Source: JADKAV01 sp963704075 (GTDB lineage: Bacteria > Actinomycetota > Actinomycetes > S36-B12 > UBA10799). Taken from it: a stretch of 64,000 bases of DNA. The notes under the pieces are model-generated. The model searched no databases. It had not been told where the DNA came from and saw only the letters and a program-made list of their open reading frames with translations. Below, in pieces: positions 29,249-39,480 of this stretch (the stretch's first letter is position 1; each line of letters starts with the position of its first letter). The stretch covers positions 26,738 to 90,737 of the forward strand of contig CAVPGV010000002.1 in the NCBI GenBank assembly GCA_963704075.1, given 5' to 3'. The position numbers were made by a program, and so were the translations under genes.

Positions 29249-30130
29249 TCACTCGGCAACAGCGACATAGCGATTGTGTGGCCGGCGCAATTCCAGCGGA
29301 GGAGGCGTTCGGAAATCCTTGCCGTACTTCGCCTCCAAGTAGCATCCGGGGCGGCGTGGCGCTGGGAAAGTCCTCCCATTCAGCATCACGGCGCCGACCG
29401 GTTCGAACATCTCAGGCGATGCCCTCGACAGATGCCAGCCTGTCTCGGCGCCGTACGACCACAGCCCCGAATCACGTCCCCGCCGTCGCAGCCACCGCAT
29501 GGCGCCGGTCCAGTGCCGCCGAGTCGTTCGACGCAGAACGAACTCGTGCATGCGACCCACAAACCGTTGCGGCGGATCGATCAGATTCAGGCGATAGGAC
29601 TCTGCCACGTAGTGCTCGCGCCGAATCAGGCTATCCACCGCACGGGCGGGGAGAGCCCGTGGCAATTCGTCGAAAGGCCAGACATCCACTGCGAGCCCTG
29701 GCTTCCTAAGTTCCGGATGGTCCGAGAACTCAGAAACAGCGGCGGTTCCTTCGATCGCGAAGCAACCCGGGACAAATCGGGGCATCGAGGGGTCTGAGTC
29801 AGGCGTGCGCCATGCGAGCCCCTCAACGGGATGAAGAGCCAAGAGTTCCCCAAGAATGTCGAAGGATTCCCGTCGCATGCCGATATCGATGTCGTCGTCC
29901 CATGGCAAGAAGTCGCCATTACGAACCGCTCCAAGCAGAGCGCCACCAGTGAGCCAGTACTCAATTCCATGACTGGACAGGTATCTATCGACCGAGACCA
30001 GTGCCTCGAAGAGCATTCGGTGGACCGTCCGCATGGAGCCTGGCGCGGCAGTGTCGATCAGTGTCCATCCATCGGGAACGTACAGCTGTTCTGGATCGAA
30101 CCAGGCCGGGCCCCCGCCTGATTCACCCAT
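29249..30130 (-). CDS. LicD family protein
   Basis: The 293-residue nucleotidyltransferase-fold protein has the LicD core YWLTGGALLGAVRNGD followed by LPWDDDIDIGM, where the aspartates bind metal. LicD proteins transfer phosphocholine or other phospho-groups to surface glycans. ATG 30130 is preferred over 30181 because GGAG precedes it and the upstream sugar transferase ends at 30156. The group transferred here is unknown. Confidence 0.83.
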   Translation of the reverse strand: MGESGGGPAWFDPEQLYVPDGWTLIDTAAPGSMRTVHRMLFEALVSVDRYLSSHGIEYWLTGGALLGAVRNGDFLPWDDDIDIGMRRESFDILGELLALHPVEGLAWRTPDSDPSMPRFVPGCFAIEGTAAVSEFSDHPELRKPGLAVDVWPFDELPRALPARAVDSLIRREHYVAESYRLNLIDPPQRFVGRMHEFVLRRTTRRHWTGAMRWLRRRGRDSGLWSYGAETGWHLSRASPEMFEPVGAVMLNGRTFPAPRRPGCYLEAKYGKDFRTPPPLELRRPHNRYVAVAE

Positions 30131-30155
30131 GGCACCCTGCTCCACCACGCCGCAC

Positions 30156-31568
30156 TCAGTACGCCCCCCGCCCACCGACAACCGCGCTGACCGTGCTCGC
30201 CATGATCACGAAGTCCATCGACAGCGACCAGTTCTCCACGTAGTAGAGGTCGAGCCGCACCGACTCCTCCCACGACAGGTCCGACCGCCCGCGCACCTGC
30301 CACAGCCCGGTCATCCCGGGCCGCGCCCGCAGCCGCCGGACCGCCAGGTCGTCGTAGCGCTCGACGTCGTCCGCGCGGGTGCGGTCGGGGTCCCACCAGG
30401 CTCATGTCGCCGCGCCACACGTTGATCAGCTGCGGCAGTTCGTCCAGCGAGAACCGGCGCAGGAACCGGCCGATCCGGGTGACCCGCGGGTCGTCGGCCA
30501 TCTTGAAGGTGGCGCCGTCATCGCCCGTGCGCAGCACGCAACTCGTCCCGCCGGCGTCGGCATCCTCGTACATGGTCCGGAACTTCCAGCACTCGAACGC
30601 TCCGGCCGTCCATCCCGACCCGCTCCTGCTTGAAGAGCGCCGGACCGGGGGACCCCGCCGGATCACGAACGCGATCAGCAGCATCGGCAGGCCCAGCAGG
30701 ATCAACAGGATCGACGAACCGACCACGTCGGTGATGGCCTTCAGCACCACGGCGGTGCCGCTGAACTTGGGCATGTCGACACGTACGAAGGACAAGGCCT
30801 CGACCGGCTCGACCGACAATCGGGGACCGGCAACCTCGACCAGCGATGCACTGACCATCAGGGACAGGTCCGTGTCCTCCATCGCCCAGCCGAGTGCGCG
30901 GGTCTGCTGCGGGTCCATGTCGCCGCCGGGGGCGAAGAGCAGAGTGTCCGCCTTGCTCGCCAGCGCCGTATCGACCGCCGTCGCGGGGTCCCACGCGTCA
31001 TCGAGCGGCCAGACAGCCCACGGTCACGAACCGTCCCTGCGACTTGGCCAGGTCGTCCTGCAACTTCGCCAGGCGCGACGGCGGCGCGATCAGAAACACC
31101 CTGTGCAAGGGCTGGCCCTCGGCCATCCGGCGGTGAAGCCAGCGCCGCATCAGGTTGCGCTCGATCAAGCAGCAAGAGCAGCCCGGAGACCAGCACGCCG
31201 AACAGGAACCACCGCCCACGGGTGGTGTTCGTCAGGTAGGCCAGGCTCATCACGATCAGCCCGGTCCACATCGTCGCCACGATGACCCGGCGGTACTCCC
31301 CGAGGCCGTTGGCGATGATCGTGGCCTTGGTCGACTGCGTCTGCCACAGCGCGATCGGCCAGACGACCAGAAGCGCGACGGAGAAGAACTGGCGAGGGCG
31401 GTCATCACCGAAGAACTGCCCCCCGTACCCCCACCCCAGCAGCAGCCCCAGCACGATGGCCGTCAGGATGACTGCGACGTCGAGGGCCCGAACCCGCAAC
31501 TGGTAGTCCCGGAGGAACTCGTTACGCGTAGATGTCCTCGGCTGCCGGGTTCCGAGCCGTTGGCTCAC
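30156..31568 (-). CDS. Polyprenyl-phosphate sugar transferase (WbaP/PssE-type, frameshifted)
   Basis: The start is GTG 31568, overlapping the uxs stop. Several membrane helices (DVAVILTAIVLGLLLGW and onward) are followed by a CoA-binding-like soluble domain and the catalytic bacterial sugar transferase domain: CWKFRTMYEDAD, DDPRVTRIGRFLRRFSLDE, LPQLINVWRGDMSLVGPRP, and RPGMTGLWQVRGRSDLSWEE in another frame. The stop is at 30156. At least three breaks occur, near 31165, 31015 and 30385. It starts the lipid-linked repeat unit by placing the first sugar-phosphate on undecaprenyl phosphate. Confidence 0.88.
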
Positions 31569-32539
31569 GGGGTACCTTCCAGGTCGCATGCGTACTGCTC
31601 CTGGAACCAGTTGACCGTCTCCTGCATGCCCTTGTCCAGCGGGATCTGAGCAGACCATCCGAGAAGGTGGCCGGCCAGCGTCACGTCCGGCATGCGCTGC
31701 ATCGGATCATCGGTCGGCAGTGGTTCATGGGCCACTGCGACGGGAACACCGACGATCGCGGTGACCCTGTCGGCCAACTCACGCATCGTCACTTCCTCGG
31801 GGTTGCCCAGGTTGACCGGCCCGGCAACCTCCGGCGGGGTGTTCATCATCGCCAGCAGTCCGTCCACGAGGTCGTCGACGTAGCAGAAGGAGCGGGTCTG
31901 GTCCCCCGAGCCATAGATGGTCAGCGGCTCGCCGGCGAGCGCCTGCATGATGAAGTTGCTCACGACACGTCCGTCATCCGGTGCCATCCGGGGACCGTAG
32001 GTGTTGAAGATGCGCACGATCTTGGTGTCCATGCCGTGTTGGCGTCGGTAGTCCATGAACAGGGTCTCGGCGCAGCGCTTGCCCTCGTCATAGCACGAAC
32101 GGGGCCCGATGGGATTGACATTGCCCCAGTAGTCCTCGCTCTGCGGATGGACAGTGGGGTCGCCGTAGACCTCGGACGTCGATGCGAGCAGGATGCGAGC
32201 CTTGGTCCGCTTGGCCAGGCCGAGCATGTTGATCGAACCGTGCACGCTGGTCTTGGTCGTCTGCACCGGATCGCGCTGGTAGTGGATGGGCGATGCCGGA
32301 CAGGCCAAGTGGTAGATCTCGTCGACCTCGACGTACAGCGGGAAGGTCACGTCATGGCGCATCAACTCGAACCGCGGGTTGGCGATCAGGTGCTCGACAT
32401 TCACCCGCGACGACGAGTAGAAGTTGTCAACGCAGAGCACCTCGTGTCCCTGCCCGAGTAGGCGTTCACAGAGGTGCGAACCGATGAAACCGGCGCCACC
32501 GGTGACAAGTATGCGACGAGGCTGGGACACCACGGACAT
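31565..32539 (-). CDS. uxs: UDP-glucuronate decarboxylase (UDP-xylose synthase)
   Basis: The 324-residue extended SDR makes UDP-xylose from UDP-glucuronate. It carries ILVTGGAGFIGSHL (NAD site), CPASPIHYQRDPV, LLASTSEVYGDP, EDYWGNVNPIGPRSCYDEGK with the YxxxK pair, and YGSGDQTRSFCYVDDLV, all Uxs landmarks. Its substrate would be supplied by the dehydrogenase at 55.1 kb. It heads the leftward run with the sugar transferase, whose start overlaps this stop. Confidence 0.93.
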   Translation of the reverse strand: MSVVSQPRRILVTGGAGFIGSHLCERLLGQGHEVLCVDNFYSSSRVNVEHLIANPRFELMRHDVTFPLYVEVDEIYHLACPASPIHYQRDPVQTTKTSVHGSINMLGLAKRTKARILLASTSEVYGDPTVHPQSEDYWGNVNPIGPRSCYDEGKRCAETLFMDYRRQHGMDTKIVRIFNTYGPRMAPDDGRVVSNFIMQALAGEPLTIYGSGDQTRSFCYVDDLVDGLLAMMNTPPEVAGPVNLGNPEEVTMRELADRVTAIVGVPVAVAHEPLPTDDPMQRMPDVTLAGHLLGWSAQIPLDKGMQETVNWFQEQYACDLEGTP

Positions 32540-32673
32540 CCCTCACCTCCCACCCGGTTGCCTACGCGCGAGACTACACCGGCCACACGGACAGTGCGGT
32601 CCTTGAGCAGACCTGGACCCTCGCCCCGGCGTACACTGGAAGTACCGACCCACGGTCGGGGGGTGCGTTCGCG

Positions 32674-35587
32674 ATGAAGCGCATATTGGAGGTTTGGTCC
32701 TGCTGCTGGCGACAGGATTGGGTGCACCTTACGCGGCCGACGCCTCCAAACCACCCGACACCCTCACGACGTACGCTGGGGCTGACTCCTACTTCGGCCA
32801 GGTCGGGACGGGAATTACCGGGCTCTCAATGTCCCCGGCGCCCGGTTGCGCACACCCGCCGCGTTCAAGGTCGTCCAGCGGGTGGCGAGCACAGCTTGCG
32901 CGTTGGACGAGAAGGGCCGCGCGTACTGCTGGGGGCGCGGAGACTTCGGGACAACTCGGCAATGACGGCTGGGGGCACAGCGTTCATCCCCGTGCCGGTG
33001 ATCGCTGGGGGTGTCTGCAGGACAACGGAGTCTCCCACGATCGCGGCCGGCAACGTCTTCACGTTGCGCCTCGACACCGACGGCACACGCCTACTGCTGG
33101 GGCATCGGGCTACGGCCAGTTGGGCGACGGTTCGACCGCCAACGCTTCTCCGACGTCCCGGTCGCCGTCGACACGTCCGGGGAATCTGAGCGGCAAGACG
33201 CTGACTCGAGATCCGCGACGGGCAGCCACCGCCTGCGCGCTCGACACCGCACGGCAAGGCCTACTGCTGGGGCTACAACGCACGCGGCCAGATCGGCGAC
33301 ACGACGAACGATCGAACCGAGCCGTGCCGACCGCGGTGGACACCAGCGGTGTGCTCGATGGCGTGATCCTGACCGAGCTATCGATCTTCGGCGCAGCACA
33401 CATGCGCGGTCGACGATCGCGGACAACGCCTACTGCTGGGGCTCAATAGCAGCGGCCAGCTCGGCGACGACAGCACGACCAACAGCAACGCGCCGGTGAT
33501 CGTCGACACCTCGGGCGAGCCAGCGAGCGCGGAGCAACTGACGCACATCAGCGCGGGCGCTCAGTTCACCTGCGGGATCGCAGGCGACCGGCTGACGGCT
33601 TCTGCTGGGGTGCGGCGATCTCGGGCAGTTGGGCATGGGACCGCGGTGGTTCCAGCCTCGGTGCCGGTTCGCCATGGATGCCGTCGGCCGGACCCGTCGA
33701 GCTCACCTCCGGCGGCGGCGGGCATGTACCACGCCTGCGCGGTGACGGACAAGTCGGCTGTCGTGTGTTGGGGTGACGGCAGAGGAAGGTCGGCAACACC
33801 TCCTTGGGCAACGACCCTGGTGCTCGCCGTCACACCGAGTGCCGGATCAGGCCGTCAACGTCGCCGCCGGTTACGACCAGACGTGCGCCGTCGAGTGCCG
33901 ACGGCGACGCATACTGCTGGGGCGGCGATCGAATCCGGCGAGCTCGGGGATGGTCGGGTCTGGGAGCCATCGTCGCCGCCGGCCATGCCCGGCGCGCCAG
34001 GATTCGCAAGGTCAGCGCGGGCGACGCACACACCTGCGCGATCGAGGACGGCTCGGTCCAGGGTACGCCGGGCAACGGCGATTCGGGCCAATTCGGCAAC
34101 GGCCAGATCGCCTACACGTGCGTACCGGTGGCCATCGCCGACAACGGTCGGCTGAAGGCCATCGCGGCCGGACGAGTCGCACAGTGTGCCATGGTCGACG
34201 GACGCGGCGCTACTGCTGGGGCTCCGACAGTATCGGCCAGTTGGGCAACCCAGCGACGGCAGTTCGCTGTTCCGATCACCGGTCGCGGTGAGCGGGGTGC
34301 TGCAGGAAAGACGCTGTCACCCAGATCACCGCCGGGGACTCGCACACCTGCGCGATCGGCACGGATGGGCAAGGCGTACTGCTGGGGATCCGACGGATAC
34401 GGCCAGTTGGGAACCCCCGGCGGCGACTCCACAAATCGGCCCGTGGCTATCGACCATCGCCGGCAAGCCACTGCGGTGGATCGACGCCGGGGACGAGCCA
34501 CACGTGCGCGGTGACGCAGTCCGGAACCGGGTACTGCTGGGGCAACGGAATCGCCGGTCAACTCGGCAACGGTACCGAGGACCAGAAGGACACGCCCATC
34601 CCGGTCGCGGTCGCCGGGGAACACCAGTTCACCGTCAGTCAGCGCAGGCGGCTACCCACGTGCGGCGATCGATTCCGACGGCGGCGCGTGGTGCTGGGGT
34701 TCCGGTGGGCCGGACAACTGGGTGACGGCGAGACACGACCGCGCGGCTACACGCCGATCGGCGGTACGGCTTGTCTGGACGACCTGACCGCGGATCAGCG
34801 CCGGTGACGAACACACCTGCGCGGCCGACCGATCGAACACGTCTACTGCTGGGGGATGCAACGACACGGGGCAACTCGGCGACGGTGACCGTCCGTGTGC
34901 GACCAGCGGCTGGCGCAAATCGTCCCCGGCACTCACGGGCACGCTCGGCCGTCATTGTCCTGCGGATCGGCGTTCACCGTTGCCGTCACGACCGCACCGC
35001 CGCCGCTGAGCGCCCCCGATCCGCCGACCGGGCTGGCCGGCACTGCCGGCGATGGCCAGGTCCACCTCCAGTGGACATCGCCGGGATGGGACGGCGGCTC
35101 GCCGATCACCGGGTACACCGTGACCGGATCGCCGGCCGGTTCCTGCACGGCCATTGAGACTGCCTGCACCATCGCCGGTCTGGCCAACGGGGTCCCGCAC
35201 CCGTTCACCGTCACCGCCAGCAACGCCCTGGGCACGTCCGCCGCCTCAGACCCGGTTGTGCTCACCCCTGTCGCGTCCATCCCGGTTGAGCCCACCCCGA
35301 CCGCTTCGAAGCCAGCTACCTTGTCCGTCGGGAAACTCAAGGTCAGGGTCAAGGTGCACACGAAGAAGGCCGTCGTCCGCTGGACACGGGCGGCCAATGC
35401 CACCGGATACCAGGTGCGGCTGCGCCGCCCCGGCAAGAAGTTCACCGCCTGGAAGCAGGTCGAGAAGCGCAAGTACGTCGTGCGGCGCCTGAAGTCGGGC
35501 AAGCGCTACACGGTCCGGGTCAGGGGGATCAGCGCCGATGACAAAGGGCCGATCCGGTCACTGCGCTTCCGGGCGAAGAAGCGCTGA
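32674..35587 (+). pseudogene. Secreted RCC1-repeat and fibronectin-III protein, heavily frameshifted
   Basis: A signal peptide (MKRILEV, then LVLLLATGLGAPYAADA) is followed by about 12-13 RCC1-like propeller repeats. These are marked by a recurring YCWG or VCWG codon block (TACTGCTGG) at 32924, 33092, 33262, 33431, 33600, 33764, 33912, 34211, 34378, 34532, 34689 and 34844, spaced 148-170 bases apart with one degenerate unit near 34060. A fibronectin type III domain (DPPTGLAGTAGDGQVHLQW) and a basic C-terminal domain ending RFRAKKR follow. More than ten frame changes break the repeat region, while the last 230 codons are open. Either indel errors in a repetitive GC-rich stretch or true decay would explain it. 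Confidence 0.72.
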
Positions 35588-35590
35588 CCC

Positions 35591-36226
35591 TCACGCCCCC
35601 AGCAGGTTCTTCGCGGTCTTCGACACCGGTACGTCGTCGCGCCCGGGAGCGGTGCGCAGGACCTGATCGCCCACCGTCGACGTGATGCCGAACCAGTAGT
35701 GCTCGTTGCGGTAGTGGTGCCACCGGTGGTTGTCGTAGAGGTGCCGGTACATGCGGGTCTTCGGCTTGTAGTCGGTGTGGATCAGGAAGTGCGACCACTC
35801 GTAGATGACCGCCATGGCGAAGGCGGCCACATAGAAGGAGGTGCGCATCGGCCACTCAGGGATCAGCAGCCCGCCGAGCAGCACCGACGCGATCAGGTAG
35901 CCCACCCATCGGAACGGGATGAAGATGAGCGGGAGGTCCCGGGGGTCCTGATGGTGCAGGCGGTGGTCACGGGCGACCACAGTGTCGAAGGTCCGGCCGG
36001 CGATCTGCTTGGGCCGGGCATGCAGGATGAAGACGTGGATGGTCCACTCCAGGAACGGTTGGGCCGCGACCACCGCGACGAACGGCAGCACGTTCCACCA
36101 ACTGAAGTCCCCGACCACGGCACGCAGGACCACGGCGAGCGCCAGGCAGGCCAGGAGGATCCGCGGCGACCGGTGGCGGAGGAACTCGCGGCGCGCTTCG
36201 GCAAGGGTGCGGGGCATGGCATTCAT
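35591..36226 (-). CDS. Fatty-acid hydroxylase / sterol desaturase family membrane protein
   Basis: The 211-residue protein has four membrane segments and the diiron histidine clusters HVFILH (about 64-69), HRLHHQ, HFLIH and HRWHHYRNEH. These are typical of the fatty-acid hydroxylase superfamily (carotenoid or lipid hydroxylases). Its terminus is only 4 bases from the RCC1 gene end on the other strand. The substrate is unknown; a membrane lipid is likely. Confidence 0.83.
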   Translation of the reverse strand: MNAMPRTLAEARREFLRHRSPRILLACLALAVVLRAVVGDFSWWNVLPFVAVVAAQPFLEWTIHVFILHARPKQIAGRTFDTVVARDHRLHHQDPRDLPLIFIPFRWVGYLIASVLLGGLLIPEWPMRTSFYVAAFAMAVIYEWSHFLIHTDYKPKTRMYRHLYDNHRWHHYRNEHYWFGITSTVGDQVLRTAPGRDDVPVSKTAKNLLGA

Positions 36227-36319
36227 GCTTTCACGGCTCGGGCGGCGATCCGGGCAATTCGGGTGGTCGGTCTCCGATCGGCGCCGCCCAGCGCACAGTC
36301 GGTCCCGCCGCTCCCCGCC

Positions 36320-36910
36320 TCATCCGCCGGATGCCACCTCGACCAGGCCGGCGAGCGTCGCGTCGAGCGTCCGATCGAACGTGAGGCCCGGATCCTCGGC
36401 GAAACCGATCCCCAGGAGTTCCAAGCCGACGGCACCGTGCAGGACACCCCAGAACTGCTGGGCGACGTCCACGTCGGTGCCCTGCCCGAGGGGCCGGACG
36501 CCGCGTGCGGCAGTCACGAGTTGTACCAGCTGCTCGAAGGATGACAGGGCCTCCATCATCGCGGCCTCGCCCGGCGCCACCTCATGCATCAACTCGAACA
36601 TCAGCCGGTAGTGCTCCGGGTGAGAAACAGCGAATTGCCGGTACCGACGACCCGAGTCCCGGAGCCTGGCCAGGGCGTCCGGCCCGTTGGCCTGCGCGAT
36701 GGTCGCCCGCAGTTCCTGGAATCCCCGCACAAACAGGGCTTCCAGGAGACCGTGCTTGCCGTTGAAGCGGTTGTACACACCCATCGGCGCCACCCCCGCA
36801 CACGTGGCGACCTTCCTGACCGTGATCGCGGACGGACCCTCTTCGGTGAGGATCTGCTCTGCGGCCTCGAGCAAGTCCTCTTCGACATCGGCACTTGGCG
36901 TTCTTCCCAT
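36320..36910 (-). CDS. TetR family transcriptional regulator
   Basis: The 196-residue protein has the N-terminal TetR helix-turn-helix (EQILTEEGPSAITVRKVA, then PMGVYNRFNGKHGLLEAL). A C-terminal ligand-binding region of the TetR_C_33-like type follows (YRLMFELMHEVAPGE). It is divergent from an MFS drug-efflux gene with a 54-base gap holding a perfect palindrome. It very probably represses that gene and itself, releasing DNA when it binds the exported compound. Confidence 0.9.
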   Translation of the reverse strand: MGRTPSADVEEDLLEAAEQILTEEGPSAITVRKVATCAGVAPMGVYNRFNGKHGLLEALFVRGFQELRATIAQANGPDALARLRDSGRRYRQFAVSHPEHYRLMFELMHEVAPGEAAMMEALSSFEQLVQLVTAARGVRPLGQGTDVDVAQQFWGVLHGAVGLELLGIGFAEDPGLTFDRTLDATLAGLVEVASGG

Positions 36911-36914
36911 GTTT

Positions 36915-36952
36915 GTAGTATAACGTTCTACATACATAGAACGTTGTTCTAC
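36915..36952. promoter_or_regulatory. TetR operator between regulator and efflux genes
   Basis: ACGTTCTA (36923-36930) and TAGAACGT (36937-36944) form a perfect inverted repeat. GTAG (36915-36918) and CTAC (36949-36952) extend it symmetrically about the same centre. It occupies the short gap between the two divergent starts. Confidence 0.75.
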
Positions 36953-36964
36953 AGGAGGAACGCC

Positions 36965-38519
36965 ATGAGCACCCAGACCGTCACCCGCCCACCACTGACG
37001 AACAGGCGCTGGTGGGTGCTCGCCGTGCTGTGCCTGAGCCTGTTCATGGTCGTGGTGGACAACACGATCGTGAATGTGGCACTGCCGACGCTGAGCACCG
37101 AACTTGAGGCCTCCACGTCGTCCCTGCAGTGGATCGTCGACGCGTACACGTTGGTCTTCTCGGCACTGCTGCTGGCGTTCGGGTACTTCGGGGACCGGAA
37201 CGGCCGCCGCCTGGCCCTGCAGCTCGGACTGGTGGTGTTCGCGCTGACGTCGGTCCTGGCGGCGCTTTCGCAGAGTGCCGAGCAACTGATCGGAGCCAGG
37301 GCCTTCATGGGAGTGGGAGCCGCTCTCATCTTCCCGGCGACGCTGGCCATCATCATCAACGTCTTCACCGACATCCGGGAGCGCGCCCTGGCGATCGGCA
37401 TCTGGTCGGGCGTCACCGGCCTGGCGGTGGCCGCGGGACCGGTCACCGGCGGCCTGCTGCTCGAGCACTTCTGGTGGGGGTCGATCTTCCTCGTGAACGT
37501 GCCGATCGCCGCCCTCGCACTGCTGGCCGGCCGTGTCCTGGTCCCGGACTCCTCCGACCCGCGGCCCGGGCGCCTGGACCGGGTGGGACTGCTCATGTCG
37601 GTGTCCGCCGTCGGGCTCGGCGTCTGGGCGATCATCGAGGGACCGCACCGCGGGTGGACCAGCGCCGGCGTCGTCGTCGCCGGCCTGTCGGCCACCGCGA
37701 TCCTCGCCTCGTTCATCGTGTACGAGAGCCGGATCAGCGCACCCACTGTTGGACGTCCGGCTGTTCCGCAACCCGCGCTTCAGCGCGGCGAGCGTCGCCA
37801 TCGCTTCGGCCTTCTTCGGCCTGTTCGGCTTCATCTTCCTGATCACCCAGTACCTGCAGTTGGTGCAGGGGTACAGCCCGCTGGAGGCGGGTGTTCGCAC
37901 GGTGCCCTTCGCGGTGGTGACCGGGGTGTTCTCCCCGATGTCGATCGCTCTGATGCACCGTTTCGGCAGCAAACTCGTCGTGGCGAGCGGTCTGGCGCTG
38001 ATGAGCGCCGGCTTCCTGCTGGCCTCGACCCTTTCTGCGGACAGCGCATACCTCGGAGGTGTTCTGGCGAGCATGGTGGTGATGGCTGCGGGTCTCGGAC
38101 TGACCACCAGCCCGGCCACGGAGGCGATCATGGGGGCACTGCCGCAGGACAAGGCGGGCGTCGGATCGGCGGTCAACGACACGACTCGCGAACTCGGCGG
38201 GACGCTCGGCGTGGCCATCGTCGGCTCGGTCTTCGCGAGCCTCTACGGACCCCAGCTCGTCGACGGACTCGCCGGATTCCCGGAGCAGGTGATCACGATC
38301 GCCGAGGAGTCGATGGGGGCCGCGGTTGTCGTGGCCGAGCAGGCGCCCAACGGCGCCCAGATCCTCGCCGCGGCGCAGGACGCCTTCATGGCCGGATTCA
38401 CCGCGGGTTCCCTGGTTGCCGCTGCGGCCACCGCGGTGGGCGCGGCGCTGGCCCTGCTGTGGCTGCCCGCCCGCGCGCGGGAGCAGGCACCCGTTCCGCA
38501 GCGGGCCCCTGCGACCTGA
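36965..38519 (+). CDS. MFS multidrug efflux transporter, DHA2/EmrB-QacA type (one frameshift)
   Basis: The roughly 517-residue, 14-helix transporter starts at ATG 36965 after AGGAGG. Motifs are MVVVDNTIVNVALPTLSTEL (DHA2 motif D1), FGYFGDRNGRRLALQLG (motif A) and IWSGVTGLAVAAGPVTGG (motif C). The frame breaks near 37742: ESRISAP continues as LLDVRLFRNPRFSAASVAI in the next frame. It exports hydrophobic compounds by proton antiport and is controlled by the divergent TetR protein. Confidence 0.9.
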
Positions 38520-38523
38520 GCGG

Positions 38524-38651
38524 CGAGTGTTGCACCGTTGTCGGTCGCTGAACCGCGAGTGTTGCGCGGTTGTCGGTTTCGGAACCGGCCAACCCCGCAA
38601 ACCAGCAACCGCGCAACACTCGAGCCTGGGCGGCCAACCGCGCAACACTCG
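38524..38651. repeat. Dispersed palindromic repeat, nested two-forward/two-inverted copy
   Basis: Two forward units (CGAGTGTTGCACCGTTG at 38524 and CGAGTGTTGCGCGGTTG at 38556) are followed by two inverted units (CAACCGCGCAACACTCG at 38606-38622 and 38635-38651). This gives a palindrome of about 128 bases that can form nested hairpins. It lies between the MFS stop and the response regulator start. The inverted units continue into CGAGCCTGG or CGACCCTGG, which also occurs in the 55-kb copy. Confidence 0.8.
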
Positions 38652-38730
38652 ACCCTGGCAACACCCCCTGTCCCGGCACGCTCAGCCGAAACCCTGCCAC
38701 CGCCCCAGGATCCCTGCCACAATCACACCC

Positions 38731-39417
38731 GTGGCCCGCCCTATCGCCCTTCTCGTCGAGGACAACCGCGAGTACGCCCTGATCGGCACCCGTCTGCTCG
38801 AGAACGAGGGATTCGAGGTCGCCTCGGCACCCGACGGCGAGACCGGCATTCGGCTGGCTCGTACCCGACGCCCGGAGGTCGTTCTGCTCGATGTGAGCCT
38901 GCCCGGGATCGACGGTTTCGAGGTGTGCCGGCGGATCCGGGAGTTCAGTGACGCCTACGTGATCATGGTCACCGGACGCACCGACGAGGTCGACCGCGTC
39001 GTGGGCCTGACCGTGGGAGCCGACGACTACGTGACCAAGCCCTTTTCCGCGCGGGAGCTCGCCGCCCGGATCGGGGCCATGCGCCGCCGACCCCGTGCCG
39101 CGGCCCCCACCGACGCCCTGGAGTTCGACGGGTTGTCCATCGACCCGAACGCCCGCGAGGTCCGCCTCGACGGCCAACTGCTGGACCTGACCAAGATCGA
39201 GTTCGACCTGCTGACCAAGCTGGCATCCGAGCCCCGCAGGGTCTTCGCTCGCCAGCAGTTGCTGGACGCGGTCTGGGGCGCCGATTGGTACGGCGACGAC
39301 CACGTGGTCGATGTGCACATGGGCAATCTGCGCAAGAAACTGGGTGAGTCCGGCAGCAACCCGCGCTTCATCCACACGGTGCGGGGTGTGGGCTTCCGTT
39401 TCGAAGCCACGGCGTGA
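38731..39417 (+). CDS. OmpR-type response regulator
   Basis: The 228-residue protein starts at GTG 38731. The receiver has acidic VEDNRE, phospho-acceptor Asp54 (VLLDVSLPGIDG) and Lys103 (YVTKPFSARE). The C-terminal winged helix ends HTVRGVGFRFEATA. No OmpR-partner kinase with an N-terminal membrane sensor is adjacent. The next genes are an H-NOX protein and two hybrid kinases, so it may be the DNA-binding output of a gas-sensing pathway (inference). Confidence 0.9.
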   Translation: MARPIALLVEDNREYALIGTRLLENEGFEVASAPDGETGIRLARTRRPEVVLLDVSLPGIDGFEVCRRIREFSDAYVIMVTGRTDEVDRVVGLTVGADDYVTKPFSARELAARIGAMRRRPRAAAPTDALEFDGLSIDPNAREVRLDGQLLDLTKIEFDLLTKLASEPRRVFARQQLLDAVWGADWYGDDHVVDVHMGNLRKKLGESGSNPRFIHTVRGVGFRFEATA

Positions 39418-39480
39418 CGCATCTGGATCCCACAGTGATGACGCAGCGGGGCCCGCGCCCCAGACCAGGGAGGCCGCAGT

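Noticed and set aside
32900..34900. Regularly spaced TACTGCTGGGG blocks as a possible CRISPR or repeat array
   Set aside because: The blocks encode a conserved YCWG segment in RCC1-like repeats and the spacing varies with protein sequence. There are no identical repeats with unique spacers.
36320..38218. A 632-codon minus-strand frame running through the efflux pump gene
   Set aside because: Only the last 196 residues, up to ATG 36910, have TetR character. The rest is the antisense of the transporter, with low-complexity Arg/Asp-rich sequence.
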